The notes beneath the pieces are model-generated. The model had not been told where the DNA came from, did no database searches, and saw nothing but the letters and a program-made list of their open reading frames with translations. The position numbers and the translations under genes were made by a program. Below are positions 10,978-19,918 of a stretch of 64,000 nt of DNA, piece by piece. The stretch's first letter is position 1, and each line of letters starts with the position of its first letter. Origin of the DNA: Bosea vaviloviae (GTDB lineage Bacteria > Pseudomonadota > Alphaproteobacteria > Rhizobiales > Beijerinckiaceae); NCBI RefSeq assembly GCF_001741865.1, contig NZ_CP017147.1, positions 1,143,001 through 1,207,000 of the forward strand. The letters are read 5' to 3'.

Positions 10978-12009
10978 ATGAATTACGGAATTTGGCCTTC
11001 GCAGACAATTCGCTCGGCGATCGCGGACGGGACCATACGCGCGAGTTCGCCGATCCATGAGGATCTGATCCAGCCTGCGAGCCTCGATCTGCGGCTCGGC
11101 GCCACGGCGTTCAGGGTTCCGACCAGCTTCCTGCCGGGCAAGGGCAAAGCGGTTTCGGAGAGGCTCAAGGATCTCGCGACGCATGAGGTCGACCTGTCCA
11201 AGCCTCAGGTGCTCGAGCGCAACTGCGTCCACATCATCCCGCTGCAGGAGCGCGTCTCGCTGGGAGCGGATACCAGCGCCCGCGCCAATCCCAAGAGCTC
11301 GTCGGGCCGCCTCGACATCTTCGTCCGGTTGATCGCCGATGGCGGGATGTCCTTCGACGAAATCCCGGTGGGCTATGACGGGCCGCTCTATGCGGAGGTC
11401 GTGCCGCGCTCGTTTCCGATCATCGCGCGCGCCGGCGACACGCTGAGCCAGCTGCGCTTCCGCCACCATGCCTCCGACGCAGCGCAGCCGGCGAACCGGT
11501 CGATCTCCGTCTCCATCGACTTGGAGGGCGCCGCAGCCGACGGGGTCATCGCCTACCGGGCCCGCAAGACCACCGGCCTGATCGATCTGCAAAAGGTCGG
11601 AGAATACGACAGGAACGATTTCTGGGAGCCGATCAGATGCCGCCCGGGCCGGCGCGAACTCGTCCTGGTCCCGGACGAATTCTACATCATGGCCTCGCTC
11701 GAAGACATCGTCATCAACGAGAATGAGGCGGCCGAGATGGTCGCCTATGACACCGCGGTCGGAGAAGTGCGGGTGCATTATGCCGGCTTCCTGGACCCGT
11801 TTTTCGGCCGGGTCACCGATTCCTCCGGCAAGAGCAAGATCGTTCTCGAGATCCGGAGCCACGACGTACCGTTCATGCTCGACCACGGCCAGAGGGTCGG
11901 CACGATCGTCTTCGAGAACATGATCGAGCGCCCCGACAAGCTCTATGGACAGTCGATAAAGTCGAACTACCAGGGCCAGGGGTTGAAGCTCGCGAAGCAG
12001 TTTTTCTAG
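10978..12009 (+). CDS. Long-form 2'-deoxycytidine 5'-triphosphate deaminase
   Basis: Deaminates dCTP to dUTP for thymidylate synthesis. The 343-residue protein is about twice normal Dcd length. It carries two trimeric dUTPase-like folds: LIQPASLDLRLG in the N-terminal half, and IVINENEAAEMVAYDT with VRVHYAGFLDPFFG in the C-terminal half. This long form is typical of alphaproteobacteria. The C-terminus (YQGQGLKLAKQFF) resembles Dcd ends. The TAG stop is the first part of a dispersed palindromic repeat. Confidence 0.85.
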   Translation: MNYGIWPSQTIRSAIADGTIRASSPIHEDLIQPASLDLRLGATAFRVPTSFLPGKGKAVSERLKDLATHEVDLSKPQVLERNCVHIIPLQERVSLGADTSARANPKSSSGRLDIFVRLIADGGMSFDEIPVGYDGPLYAEVVPRSFPIIARAGDTLSQLRFRHHASDAAQPANRSISVSIDLEGAAADGVIAYRARKTTGLIDLQKVGEYDRNDFWEPIRCRPGRRELVLVPDEFYIMASLEDIVINENEAAEMVAYDTAVGEVRVHYAGFLDPFFGRVTDSSGKSKIVLEIRSHDVPFMLDHGQRVGTIVFENMIERPDKLYGQSIKSNYQGQGLKLAKQFF

Positions 12010-12078
12010 AGCCGGATGATTTCAGATGAGATCACGCAGTGATCCCATCTGAAATCTGAATACGTCTCTCATCTAAGG
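12007..12078. repeat. Composite palindromic repeat, copy 2 (first hairpin only)
   Basis: Begins TAGAGCCGGATGATTTCAG and forms a hairpin with 18-base arms GATTTCAG.../...CTGAAATC carrying a single G-T type mismatch. It is almost identical to the first hairpin of the copy at 50.2 kb. Its TAG is the stop codon of the dCTP deaminase gene. Confidence 0.9.
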
Positions 12079-12224
12079 GCGGCCGCGCCTCTTGTCCGGG
12101 ATGACGCGGAGGGTAGGACCGCGGACAGAGAGCGTACCGGCACCGTTGCCACCCTAACCCACTATATTCCAAGCCCTGCGCAACGCCGGGCCCTGTCGCG
12201 AGACAGGGCCCGATCTGCATGTGA

Positions 12225-12926
12225 TCAGCGGCCGTGGTCGAACGCCGCGTCGATGATGTCGCAGCCCATCCGCGCCAGGGCCTCATCCGCATAGGCCGAG
12301 CGGTCCCATGTGCCCTCCGCGATGCTTTCGCGCGTCTTGAGTTCCTTGGCGAGCTTGCCCTTGGCGCGCTCGAGGATGGCTTGCGCCTCGCGCGGCGGAA
12401 CGATCAGGACGCCGTCGCCATCGCCGAGCACGATATCGCCGGGATTGACGACGACACCACCGCAGGAGATCGGCACATTGATCTCGCCCGGCCCGTTGCG
12501 ATGCGGGCCGCGAGGGGTGGCGCCGCGCGCATAGACGGGAAAATCCAGATCGCGGATGGCGTCGACATCGCGCATCGCGCCATCGATCACGAGGCCGGCG
12601 AGGCCGCGCTTGCGCGCCCAGAGCACCATGTTCTCGCCCGCGAGCGCCGTCGTCAGATCGCCGCCATCCTCGACGATCACGACATCCCCGGGCGCGGCCA
12701 TGTCCAGCGCCTTGTGGACCAGGAGGTTGCAGCCGGGCCGGGCTCGCACCGTGAAGGCACAGCCCGCCATCAGCGCCCGGTTCCACGGCCGGATTGCGGC
12801 ATCCAGACAGAACAGCCGGTTCATCTCATCGGCGATGTTGGCGACCGGAATCACGGCCAGCGCCCGAACCAGGCCCGGATCGGGGCGTTTGATCCTTCGG
12901 AAAATCCGGAAGCCGACATTGCTCAT
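12225..12926 (-). CDS. RraA-like aldolase (HMG/CHA aldolase family)
   Basis: RraA-fold protein of 233 residues. Family features are the GENMVLWARKRGLAGLVIDG helix-strand, the active-site Arg-Asp in DGAMRDVDAI, and GDGDGVLIVPP. Catalytic members cleave 4-hydroxy-4-methyl-2-oxoglutarate or 4-carboxy-4-hydroxy-2-oxoadipate to pyruvate plus pyruvate or oxaloacetate (LigK-type). Others only bind RNase E. Its place at the end of a catabolic operon, next to a LigI-like amidohydrolase gene, favours an aldolase. The substrate is not shown by sequence. Confidence 0.8.
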   Translation of the reverse strand: MSNVGFRIFRRIKRPDPGLVRALAVIPVANIADEMNRLFCLDAAIRPWNRALMAGCAFTVRARPGCNLLVHKALDMAAPGDVVIVEDGGDLTTALAGENMVLWARKRGLAGLVIDGAMRDVDAIRDLDFPVYARGATPRGPHRNGPGEINVPISCGGVVVNPGDIVLGDGDGVLIVPPREAQAILERAKGKLAKELKTRESIAEGTWDRSAYADEALARMGCDIIDAAFDHGR

Positions 12927-12974
12927 AGCGGGGTGCCCAGTCTCAACGGGTTGTGAAGCGAAACGGCTGGAATC

Positions 12975-13840
12975 TCAGCCGAAACCATAAAGCTCTGCGG
13001 GATTGTCGACGAGGATGCGCGTCCGCACCGCCTCGGCGCCGGACCAGCCGTCGAGGAGATCGAGCAGGGTGGCGTCGTCCGGCTTGTGCCCGGCGGGCTC
13101 CGTGACATGCGGCCAGTCGCTGCCCCAGACGAGCCGCTCGGGCGCGAGGCCGACGAAGGCGCGCGCGATCCGGCCGGCGTCGGGATAATCCGGCGCGCCG
13201 ACCCGCGTATTGAGATAGGCGCCGGCGAGCTTGACCCAGGCCCGGCCCGCCGCAACCAGATCGCCGATCACCGCGAAGGCTGCGTGCTCCGGTCCCAGTG
13301 ACGGCGGCAGCCTGCCCATATGGTCGAAGATGATCGGGCATGGCAGGCGCTTGAGCAGGGCCGCATGCGCGACGATCTGATCGCCCATCATGTGAAGCTG
13401 CGCATGCCAGCCGAGATCGGCAATGCGCCGGGCCAAGGGCTCGATCATCTCGATGGTCGTGACGGTGTCGGCCGGATTCCAGACGCTGAAACGCAGACCG
13501 CGCACGCCGGCCGCGTCGAGCCGCTCAGCTCGGCGTCACTGATGCCGGGATCGAGCACGCCGATGCCGCGACCGGCCTCACCGAAGCGGCGCAATGCGTC
13601 GAGCAGGCAGGCATGGTCCTTGCGATGGAATTTGGACTGCACCACCACCGCCCGCTGCGTGCCGAGCCGCCCCTGCAGCAGCCGGTAGTCCTGGAACGTC
13701 ATGCCGGACGGCTTCACCGCATCCGGGCTCGGAAAGCGCGGATCCAGGATATGGCAATGCGCGTCGCAAGCACCGGCCGGCACGGCGGAGCGAGGCGCCG
13801 CCATGCCTGCGGAGTTGGGGACCGGACCATCATCCGCCAT
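12975..13840 (-). pseudogene. LigI-like amidohydrolase, broken by one frameshift
   Basis: Amidohydrolase_2 family (2-pyrone-4,6-dicarboxylate lactonase type). The N-terminal part (13840 down to about 13525) has GACDAHCHILDP with the metal HxH. The C-terminal part (about 13525 down to 12975) continues in another frame with RGLRFSVWNP, IIFDHMGRLP and LVWGSDWPHV (metal Asp). The two frames join cleanly if one base is restored near 13521-13528, where the reading switches from DAELSG to RLDAAGVRGLRF. Everything else is intact, so this is either a recent mutation or a sequencing error. Confidence 0.85.
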
Positions 13841-13876
13841 TGGCGGCTCCTTCGCGTGACCGAGATGCGACGCGCT

Positions 13877-14836
13877 TCAGTCGACCTTGATGTTGCGGGA
13901 TTTGACGGTGGCGGCCATGCGGCCGATCTCGTCGTCCAGGAAGCGCGCGAAAGCGTCAGGTTTGTTGCCGACCGGCTCGAGCCCGAGCTTTTCGAGCTTC
14001 GCCTTGATCTCCGGATTGGCGACCGCGGCAACGATTTCGCGCGAGAGGCGCTCGACGATGGCCGGCGGCGTGCCCTTCGGCGCGAAGAGCCCGTTCCATT
14101 CCTGCGTCTCGAAATCCTTGAGGCCGCTTTCGATCAGCGTGGGAACCTCGGGCAGCAATGGCGAGCGCTTCGGGGAGCCGATGGCGAGCGCCTGCACGGA
14201 ACCCGAGGTGACCTGGCCGAGCGTGGAAGCCGTATTGCCGAAATAAAGCGAGACGCGGTCGCCGATGACATCGTTGAGCGCCGGCGCTCCGCCGCGATAG
14301 GGCACATGCACGATGTTGAGATCCGCGGCACGGTTCAGCGCCTCGCCGGCCAGATGAGAGGCCGATCCCGCGCCGGCCGAGGCGTAGCTCGCCTTCTCCG
14401 GGTTCTTGCGCGCGTAGTCGAGCAGCTCCGCGACCGTCTTGTAGGGCGCCTTGGGGCTGGCGACGAGGATGTTGGGCGCGATCACGACGAGCGAGACCGG
14501 GATGAAATCCGCCTTGGGGTCGAAAGGCAATTTGCGCAGGGTCGGATTGGCGGCGAAGGCCGAGGCATCGAAGAGCAGGGTGTAGCCGTCGGCCGGGGCC
14601 TTGGCGACGAAATCGGCGCCGATCACGCCGCCGGCGCCCGGACGGTTCTCGATCACGATCTGCTGGCCGAGCGTCTGGCTCATCTGCTGGCCGACGATGC
14701 GGGCGGTGCTGTCCGCGCCGCCGCCGGCCGCATAGGGCACGACCATCTTGATCGGCCTGTCCGGGTATTGTGCAAGCACCGGCACTGGCGACAGCGCAAG
14801 GAGTACAGCGGCGATACGGAGCAGCGTCTGGCTCAT
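13877..14836 (-). CDS. Tripartite tricarboxylate transporter substrate-binding protein (TctC/Bug family)
   Basis: Periplasmic binding protein with a clear signal peptide (MSQTLLRIAAVLLALSPVPV, then cleavage after VLAQ). Bug-family motifs are YPDRPIKMVVPYAAGGGADS, ENRPGAGGVIGADFVAKAPA, SYASAGAGSASHLAGE and HVPYRGGAPALNDV. No TctA/TctB membrane genes are in the locus, so it may be an orphan receptor for an organic acid or hand ligand to the ABC permease upstream. ATG 14836 is chosen over one nine codons earlier because the signal peptide then starts normally and AGGAAG lies upstream. Confidence 0.9.
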   Translation of the reverse strand: MSQTLLRIAAVLLALSPVPVLAQYPDRPIKMVVPYAAGGGADSTARIVGQQMSQTLGQQIVIENRPGAGGVIGADFVAKAPADGYTLLFDASAFAANPTLRKLPFDPKADFIPVSLVVIAPNILVASPKAPYKTVAELLDYARKNPEKASYASAGAGSASHLAGEALNRAADLNIVHVPYRGGAPALNDVIGDRVSLYFGNTASTLGQVTSGSVQALAIGSPKRSPLLPEVPTLIESGLKDFETQEWNGLFAPKGTPPAIVERLSREIVAAVANPEIKAKLEKLGLEPVGNKPDAFARFLDDEIGRMAATVKSRNIKVD

Positions 14837-14890
14837 TTTAGGATGTTCTTCCTGGATCTGCATGGTCTGGGACTATCGATGGGCTGGGGA

Positions 14891-16117
14891 TCAACTGCCG
14901 CAGAGCACGCCGGCCTGAGCCAGCTCCACTATCGCGTCCTCGGTCAGGCCGAGTCCGGCCATGATCTCGCGGTTGTGCTCGCCCAGGCGTGGCGCCGGAG
15001 TGCGGATCGAGCCCGGCGTGTCGGTCAGGCGCGGCACGACATGGTGCATCGGCAGGCTGCCCATATCCGGGTCGGGGTAGTCGGCAATCAGCTCGCGCGC
15101 GATCACATGCGGATCGGCCATGATCTGCGGCGTGTCGTAGATCGGGCCGATCGTGACCTCGGCCTTCTCGAAGAAGGCGACGTTCTCGGCCTGGCTTCGC
15201 TGCGCGATGAAGGCGCCGATGATGGCGTCCAGCTCCTCGACATGGCGCAATCTGTCGGCGTTGCTACGGAAGCGCGGGTCCTCGATCAAGTCCGGCCGGC
15301 CGATCGCGCGGAAGAGCCGTTCGGTCATCTTCTGGATCGAGCCGGACAGGCTGACATAGGCGCCGTCGCTGCAGCGATAGGCATTGCGCGGGGCGGAGTT
15401 GGTCGAGCGGCTGCCGGTGCGCGGCTTGACCTTGCCGGTCAGGCGGTAATTCGCGGCTTGCGGGCTCAGGATCGCAAAGAGCGGGTCCAGCAGCGGCAGG
15501 TCGACGACCTGGCCCTTGCCGCCATTGATCTCGACCTCGCGCAACGCGATCATCGCCGCCGAGACGCCATAGAGCCCGGCGATGCCGTCAGCGAGATACA
15601 TCGGCGGCAGCACGGGCTCCCGATCGCCGAAGCCGTTGATCGCGGCGAAGCCCGAGGCGCCCTCGATGACCGTGCCGAAGCCGGGGCGCTGCGCATAAGG
15701 CCCGTCCTGGCCCCAGCCCGAAATGCGGATGATGACGAGGCGGGGGTTGATCGCGAGCAGCGCTTGCGGCGAGAGCCCCATCTTCTCCAGCACGCCGGGC
15801 CGGAAGCTCTCGATCAGGATCTGGGCGCTCGGGACGAGGTCGCGGACCAGCGCGCAGGCGCGCGGGTCGCGCAGATTGAGGCACAGGCTCTTCTTGTTGC
15901 GCGCATAGACCTTCCAATGCGTCTCGATGCCTTCGGTCTTCCAGGCGCGCAGCGTGTCGCCCTCGGGCGGCTCGACCTTGATCACCTCGGCGCCGAAATC
16001 GCCAAGCACCTGAGTCAGCACATTGCCGGCGAAGAGACGCGACAGATCGAGGATACGGATGCCGTCGAGGCTGCCTTTCGCGGCAGGCTCGTAATCGCGG
16101 CGGTGGAGTTCGCTCAT
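14891..16117 (-). CDS. CaiB/BaiF family (class III) CoA-transferase
   Basis: Moves CoA between carboxylic acids. 408 residues, the usual length. Motifs: GIRILDLSRLFAGN, GAEVIKVEPPEGDTLRAW, RNKKSLCLNLRDP, ILIESFRPGVLEKMGL and MYLADGIAGLYG, where Asp177 is the expected aspartyl-CoA nucleophile. It follows the CitE-like lyase gene by three bases, so the two are probably co-translated and may act in sequence: the acid is activated to its CoA ester, then split. Confidence 0.92.
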   Translation of the reverse strand: MSELHRRDYEPAAKGSLDGIRILDLSRLFAGNVLTQVLGDFGAEVIKVEPPEGDTLRAWKTEGIETHWKVYARNKKSLCLNLRDPRACALVRDLVPSAQILIESFRPGVLEKMGLSPQALLAINPRLVIIRISGWGQDGPYAQRPGFGTVIEGASGFAAINGFGDREPVLPPMYLADGIAGLYGVSAAMIALREVEINGGKGQVVDLPLLDPLFAILSPQAANYRLTGKVKPRTGSRSTNSAPRNAYRCSDGAYVSLSGSIQKMTERLFRAIGRPDLIEDPRFRSNADRLRHVEELDAIIGAFIAQRSQAENVAFFEKAEVTIGPIYDTPQIMADPHVIARELIADYPDPDMGSLPMHHVVPRLTDTPGSIRTPAPRLGEHNREIMAGLGLTEDAIVELAQAGVLCGS

Positions 16118-16120
16118 ATC

Positions 16121-17005
16121 TCAGATGTCCGGATTGGTTTGCGCGCGCTCGGCCGCATCGGCCAAGGCGACGATGGCGCGGGCGCGTGTCAGAAAGGGCG
16201 CATCGATCATCTGGCCGTCGACCAGATAGGCGCCGACACCCCTGGCTTGCGCGTCCTCGGCTGCGGCCAGGATCGTCCGGGCGCGGGCGATCTCGGCGGC
16301 CGTAGGCATGAAGGCCTCGTTGGCGATCGCGATCTGGCTCGGATGGATGCAGCTCTTGCCGGCGAAGCCATGGCGCCGGGCCGCCGCGCACTCGGCGCGA
16401 TATCCGTCGGGGTCATTGACCCCGCCGAAGGCGCCGTCATAGGCCGCGACGCCGGCTTCGGCGGCAGCGAGGCGGACGGCGATACGGATATGTGCCAGCG
16501 CCGCCTCGTCGCGCCGGTCGATGCCGGTCGGTTCGAGCAGATCGGCATAACCGATCTGGAGCCCGGCGACGCGGGGATGGGCGGTTGCGAGCTCGGCCGC
16601 CCGGCGCAAGGCCTTCGGCGTCTCGATATTGACCAGCAGCCCGGTCGGCTGGGCACGACCAAATGCGGCATCGAGCGTGTCGAGCAGCAGGGCAGCCTCC
16701 CGCACCGTCTCGGCGTCCTCGACCATCGGCAGGTTGATGAGGTGCACGCCCGGCATGACCACCGCCGCCATATCCGCCTGGAAATGCCGGGTGCCCAGCG
16801 CATTGACGCGCACGACGACGGTCTTGCCGCGCGCGGCTTCGGCAGAGCGCAGGAACGCCGCGAGCTGGGCTCGGGCTTCGTCCTTGCGCTCCTCGGCGAC
16901 GGCGTCCTCCAGATCGAAGGACAGCGAATCCGCAACCGAGCCGGCCGCCTTGGCGAAGAGCTCCGGCCGCGAGCCGGGGACGAAGAGCTTGCTGCGCATC
17001 AGCAT
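16121..17005 (-). CDS. CitE-like (HpcH/HpaI superfamily) CoA-ester lyase
   Basis: TIM-barrel lyase of the CitE/malyl-CoA/citramalyl-CoA lyase group, 294 residues. Characteristic are RSKLFVPGSRPELFAKAAGS, LSFDLEDAVAEERKDEAR (metal and CoA region), VVVRVNALGTRHFQAD and GKSCIHPSQIAIANEAF. With the adjacent CoA-transferase the likely reaction is cleavage of a 3-hydroxyacyl-CoA such as malyl-CoA or citramalyl-CoA. The exact substrate is inference. AAGGGA lies eight bases before ATG 17005, inside a tandem duplication. Confidence 0.85.
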   Translation of the reverse strand: MLMRSKLFVPGSRPELFAKAAGSVADSLSFDLEDAVAEERKDEARAQLAAFLRSAEAARGKTVVVRVNALGTRHFQADMAAVVMPGVHLINLPMVEDAETVREAALLLDTLDAAFGRAQPTGLLVNIETPKALRRAAELATAHPRVAGLQIGYADLLEPTGIDRRDEAALAHIRIAVRLAAAEAGVAAYDGAFGGVNDPDGYRAECAAARRHGFAGKSCIHPSQIAIANEAFMPTAAEIARARTILAAAEDAQARGVGAYLVDGQMIDAPFLTRARAIVALADAAERAQTNPDI

Positions 17006-17014
17006 GGCGATGAT

Positions 17015-17047
17015 CCCTTGTTCAAAGCGGGTCCCTTGTTCAAAGCG
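17015..17047. repeat. 18-bp tandem duplication at the ABC ATPase / lyase junction
   Basis: CCCTTGTTCAAAGCG occurs at 17015-17029 and again at 17033-17047, an 18-base period. Read on the minus strand each unit carries the TGA of the upstream ATPase gene and the AAGGG Shine-Dalgarno of the lyase gene, so the whole translation junction has been copied. Confidence 0.9.
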
Positions 17048-18116
17048 CTTCGGGGCCGTTCTGGAAGATCATGATCGCCTCCGGCGGGATCCGGACCAGC
17101 ACCTCGGGCGAGCTCACCGCCCGGCTGGTCTGGACACGCAGCCTGAAGCCTTGCCCGGCCATTTCGTGCTCATGGACCGAGCCGAGATAGGAGCTGTGCG
17201 TGATCCGCGCGCCGAGCACATTGGCGCCGGGGGCATCGGTCAGTTCGATGCGCTCGGGCCGGACGGCCAGGACGAGCTTGCCATTGATCGCGTCGGGGCA
17301 GGAGCTGGCGACGAGCTGCGTGCCGTCGCCGAGGCGCAATTGCGCCTGCCCGGCGGAGCGGCCGACAAGCTCCGCCTCGATGAAATTGGCCGAGCCGATG
17401 AAATCGGCGACGAAGGCATTGGCCGGGCGCTCATAGATATCGGTCGGCGTGCCCAGTTGCTGGATCTTGCCCATGCTCATCACCGCAATGCGGTCGGACA
17501 CTGCGAGCGCCTCTGACTGGTCGTGCGTGACGTAGATCGTCGTGACGTTGAGGCGCTCCTGCAATTCACGCAGCCAGATTCGGGCCCGCTCGCGCAATTT
17601 GGCGTCGAGATTGGACAAGGGCTCGTCCAGCAACAGCAGCCGCGGCCGGTAGACCAAAGCGCGCGCCAGCGCCACGCGCTGCTGCTGGCCGCCGGAGAGC
17701 TCGAAAGGATAGCGCTCGGCATATTTTCCCATCTCGACGAGATCGAGCGCCTCCTTGATGCGGCTGTCGCGCTCGGCGCGCCCGACCTTGCGCAGCTCCA
17801 GCGGGAAGGACAGGTTCTGCGCCACCGTCTTGTGCGGCCAGAGCGCGTAGCTCTGGAAGACGAGGCCGATATTGCGCTTCTCCGGCGGCACGGCGATGCC
17901 CTTGGCGCCGTCGAAGAAGACCTTGTCGCCGATGCGGATCGTGCCGGAGGTTGCTTCATTCAGACCCGAGATCGCAAACAATGTCGTCGATTTGCCGCAG
18001 CCGGAGGGGCCGAGCAGCGTCAGGAACTCGCCCGAGGGAACCGTGAGCGAGATGTCGTCGACGGCGTTGACGTCGCCATAGGCGATGGTGAGACGATCGA
18101 GAACGAGATCAGCCAT
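17040..18116 (-). CDS. ABC transporter ATP-binding protein, FbpC/PotA type
   Basis: Nucleotide-binding subunit of 358 residues. Walker A is GPSGCGKSTT, the signature is LSGGQQQRVALARAL, Walker B is LLLLDEPLSNLDAKLRE and the H-loop is TIYVTHDQSEAL. A C-terminal TOBE domain (VLAVRPERIEL...) is typical of the spermidine/iron/sulfate importer class. It overlaps the permease gene by eight bases. Confidence 0.93.
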   Translation of the reverse strand: MADLVLDRLTIAYGDVNAVDDISLTVPSGEFLTLLGPSGCGKSTTLFAISGLNEATSGTIRIGDKVFFDGAKGIAVPPEKRNIGLVFQSYALWPHKTVAQNLSFPLELRKVGRAERDSRIKEALDLVEMGKYAERYPFELSGGQQQRVALARALVYRPRLLLLDEPLSNLDAKLRERARIWLRELQERLNVTTIYVTHDQSEALAVSDRIAVMSMGKIQQLGTPTDIYERPANAFVADFIGSANFIEAELVGRSAGQAQLRLGDGTQLVASSCPDAINGKLVLAVRPERIELTDAPGANVLGARITHSSYLGSVHEHEMAGQGFRLRVQTSRAVSSPEVLVRIPPEAIMIFQNGPEAL

Positions 18117-19815
18117 AGATTTTGGCTCCCAGGACGCGGCGTGCGACGAGCACGAAGAGGGCGGTGATGACGACCTGGATGGTCGCGAGAGCCGAGACGG
18201 GGCCGTTATCGCCCTGGGCCCAGAGCTGCAGCATCGTCGTGCCGATGATCTCGGAGCCGGGCTGGAACAGGAAGACGGCCGTCACATACTCCTTGAAGAA
18301 ATGGATGAAGAGCAGCGCGAAGGTCGAGAACAGCGCCGGCTTGAGCAGTGGCGCGATGATCCGCGTCACGGTCGTCCACCAGTCGGCGCCGGAGATGCGC
18401 GCGCCGCGATCGAGCTCGTCGCCGATCTGGGCCAGCGCCGGCGCGATCGTGCCGAAGCCCACCGGGATGTAGCGCACCATGAAGGCGAGGATCAGGATCC
18501 AGATCGTGCCGCGGATCGCATCGAGCCCCGGCACCCAGATCACCGCATAGAAGAATCCAAGGCCGGCGATGATGCCGGGCAGCGAGCGCGGGAACAGCGC
18601 GATGTATTCCAGTGGGCGCGCGCCCTTGAACTCGGAACGGCGCGAGACCAGGGTGATGATCGCGACCAGAACGGTGCCGATCACGCCGCCGATCAGCGAG
18701 ATCAGCACCGAATTGCCGATCGAGCGCATATAGTTCGGCGTCTCGAAGATCAGGTCGAAATTCTTCGTCGTCAGCAGCGTCCAGAACGGCACGAGCGGGG
18801 TCAGGAAGCTGACGCTCGCGCGCATCAGCGTGCCCGCGAAGACGAGGACGATGGTGAAGAAGACATAGGCGAACACCGCCGCGAAGACGATCCAGCGCCA
18901 GCGGCCGAGATCGAGCAGAGCAGGCCGGCTCGCCTTGCCGCGCACGGTGACGAAGCGGTTGCTGCCGACCATCAGGCGGCCCTGGAGCCAGACCAGGAGG
19001 GCGACGATCGCCAGCAGGATGAGCGCAGCGGCGCCGACGATGCCGTAATCGGGCTGGACGGCGGCGTTGATGCCCTTGTCATAGAGGAAGCTGGTGATGG
19101 TCTCGATCTTGTTGGGGGCACCGAACAAGAGCGGGATCGAGAGCATCTCGATCGCGACGACGAAGTTGAGCACGGTCGAATAGATCAGGGCCGGGCGCAT
19201 CATCGGCACGGTCACGCTCCACAGCGCCCGGAACGGACCGGCTCCGACCGAACGCGCCGCCGCCTCCAGTTGCGCATCGGCCTTGCTGACGGCGCCCAGG
19301 CACATGAGATAGGCGAGCGGCGCCTGCGACAGCCCGGCGACGACACCCATGCCGGAGAGGGAATAGAGATCCCACGGCGTCACGCCGGTCCAACTCCGCA
19401 CCGCCAGCGTGACGTAGCCCGAAGGGCCGTACATGGTGAGCCAGCCGAAGGCGATGACGAGATGGCTGACGAAGAGCGGCCAGACCAGGACCTCGCCGAG
19501 CCAGCCGCGGCCGGGCAGGTTGGTGCGCCCGATCACGACCGCGGCGAGCGCCCCGAAGACCTGGGCGAAGATGGTCGAAAGAACCGCGAAGATCACCGTG
19601 TTGAGCGCGATCTCGCCGATGCCGGCTTCAGTGACGAGGCGGCCGAAATTGGCCGCGGTCAGCGCAGCCGTGGGATCGTAGAGCGGCTTGTTCAGGAAGG
19701 CCTGCATCGCGATCGGCGCGATTGGCCCGATGACGAGCAGCGTCGTCAGCGCGGCGACGCTCCAGAAGATCAGGCGCGAACGGTCGAAGCCCGTTCGCTC
19801 GAGGGCGGCATCCAT
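18109..19815 (-). CDS. Fused two-domain ABC permease, FbpB type
   Basis: 568-residue inner-membrane protein with two tandem permease domains, about 12 predicted membrane segments in all. Each half carries an EAA coupling loop (EAAARSVGAGPFRALWSVTV in the first; a degenerate DRGARISGADWWTTVTRI in the second). This single-chain layout is standard for ferric-iron, thiamine and 2-aminoethylphosphonate importers. The genetic setting, with CoA-transferase and lyase, argues for an organic substrate rather than iron. Confidence 0.9.
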   Translation of the reverse strand: MDAALERTGFDRSRLIFWSVAALTTLLVIGPIAPIAMQAFLNKPLYDPTAALTAANFGRLVTEAGIGEIALNTVIFAVLSTIFAQVFGALAAVVIGRTNLPGRGWLGEVLVWPLFVSHLVIAFGWLTMYGPSGYVTLAVRSWTGVTPWDLYSLSGMGVVAGLSQAPLAYLMCLGAVSKADAQLEAAARSVGAGPFRALWSVTVPMMRPALIYSTVLNFVVAIEMLSIPLLFGAPNKIETITSFLYDKGINAAVQPDYGIVGAAALILLAIVALLVWLQGRLMVGSNRFVTVRGKASRPALLDLGRWRWIVFAAVFAYVFFTIVLVFAGTLMRASVSFLTPLVPFWTLLTTKNFDLIFETPNYMRSIGNSVLISLIGGVIGTVLVAIITLVSRRSEFKGARPLEYIALFPRSLPGIIAGLGFFYAVIWVPGLDAIRGTIWILILAFMVRYIPVGFGTIAPALAQIGDELDRGARISGADWWTTVTRIIAPLLKPALFSTFALLFIHFFKEYVTAVFLFQPGSEIIGTTMLQLWAQGDNGPVSALATIQVVITALFVLVARRVLGAKIYG

Positions 19816-19824
19816 GATGGGGCG

Positions 19825-19869
19825 AACCTTGTGATCGGCAACCTTGTGGTCGGCAACCTTGTGATCGGA
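19825..19869. repeat. 15-bp triple tandem repeat before the permease start
   Basis: Three units at 19825-19839, 19840-19854 and 19855-19869, consensus AACCTTGTGATCGGC. The middle copy has one change (GTGGTCG). On the minus strand each unit contains ACAAGG, a weak Shine-Dalgarno match. The copy nearest the gene ends ten bases from ATG 19815. Confidence 0.9.
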
Positions 19870-19874
19870 GAATG

Positions 19875-19900
19875 GCCGCAGCCGCCGGGGCGGCTGCGGC
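19875..19900. terminator. GC-rich stem-loop after the binding-protein gene
   Basis: Perfect inverted repeat with 12-base arms GCCGCAGCCGCC / GGCGGCTGCGGC and a two-base centre, lying between the binding-protein stop and the permease start. There is no T-run. The usual role at this position is to protect the binding-protein mRNA and reduce read-through into the permease. Confidence 0.65.
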
Positions 19901-19918
19901 TGCGGCGTGCGGACGGCC

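Noticed and set aside
13613-17074. Very long plus-strand open frame (1,153 codons) across the catabolic locus
   Set aside because: It is antisense to well-supported genes (TctC, CaiB, CitE-like), is Arg/Asp/Gly-rich as expected from GC-rich complement, and has no family motif.
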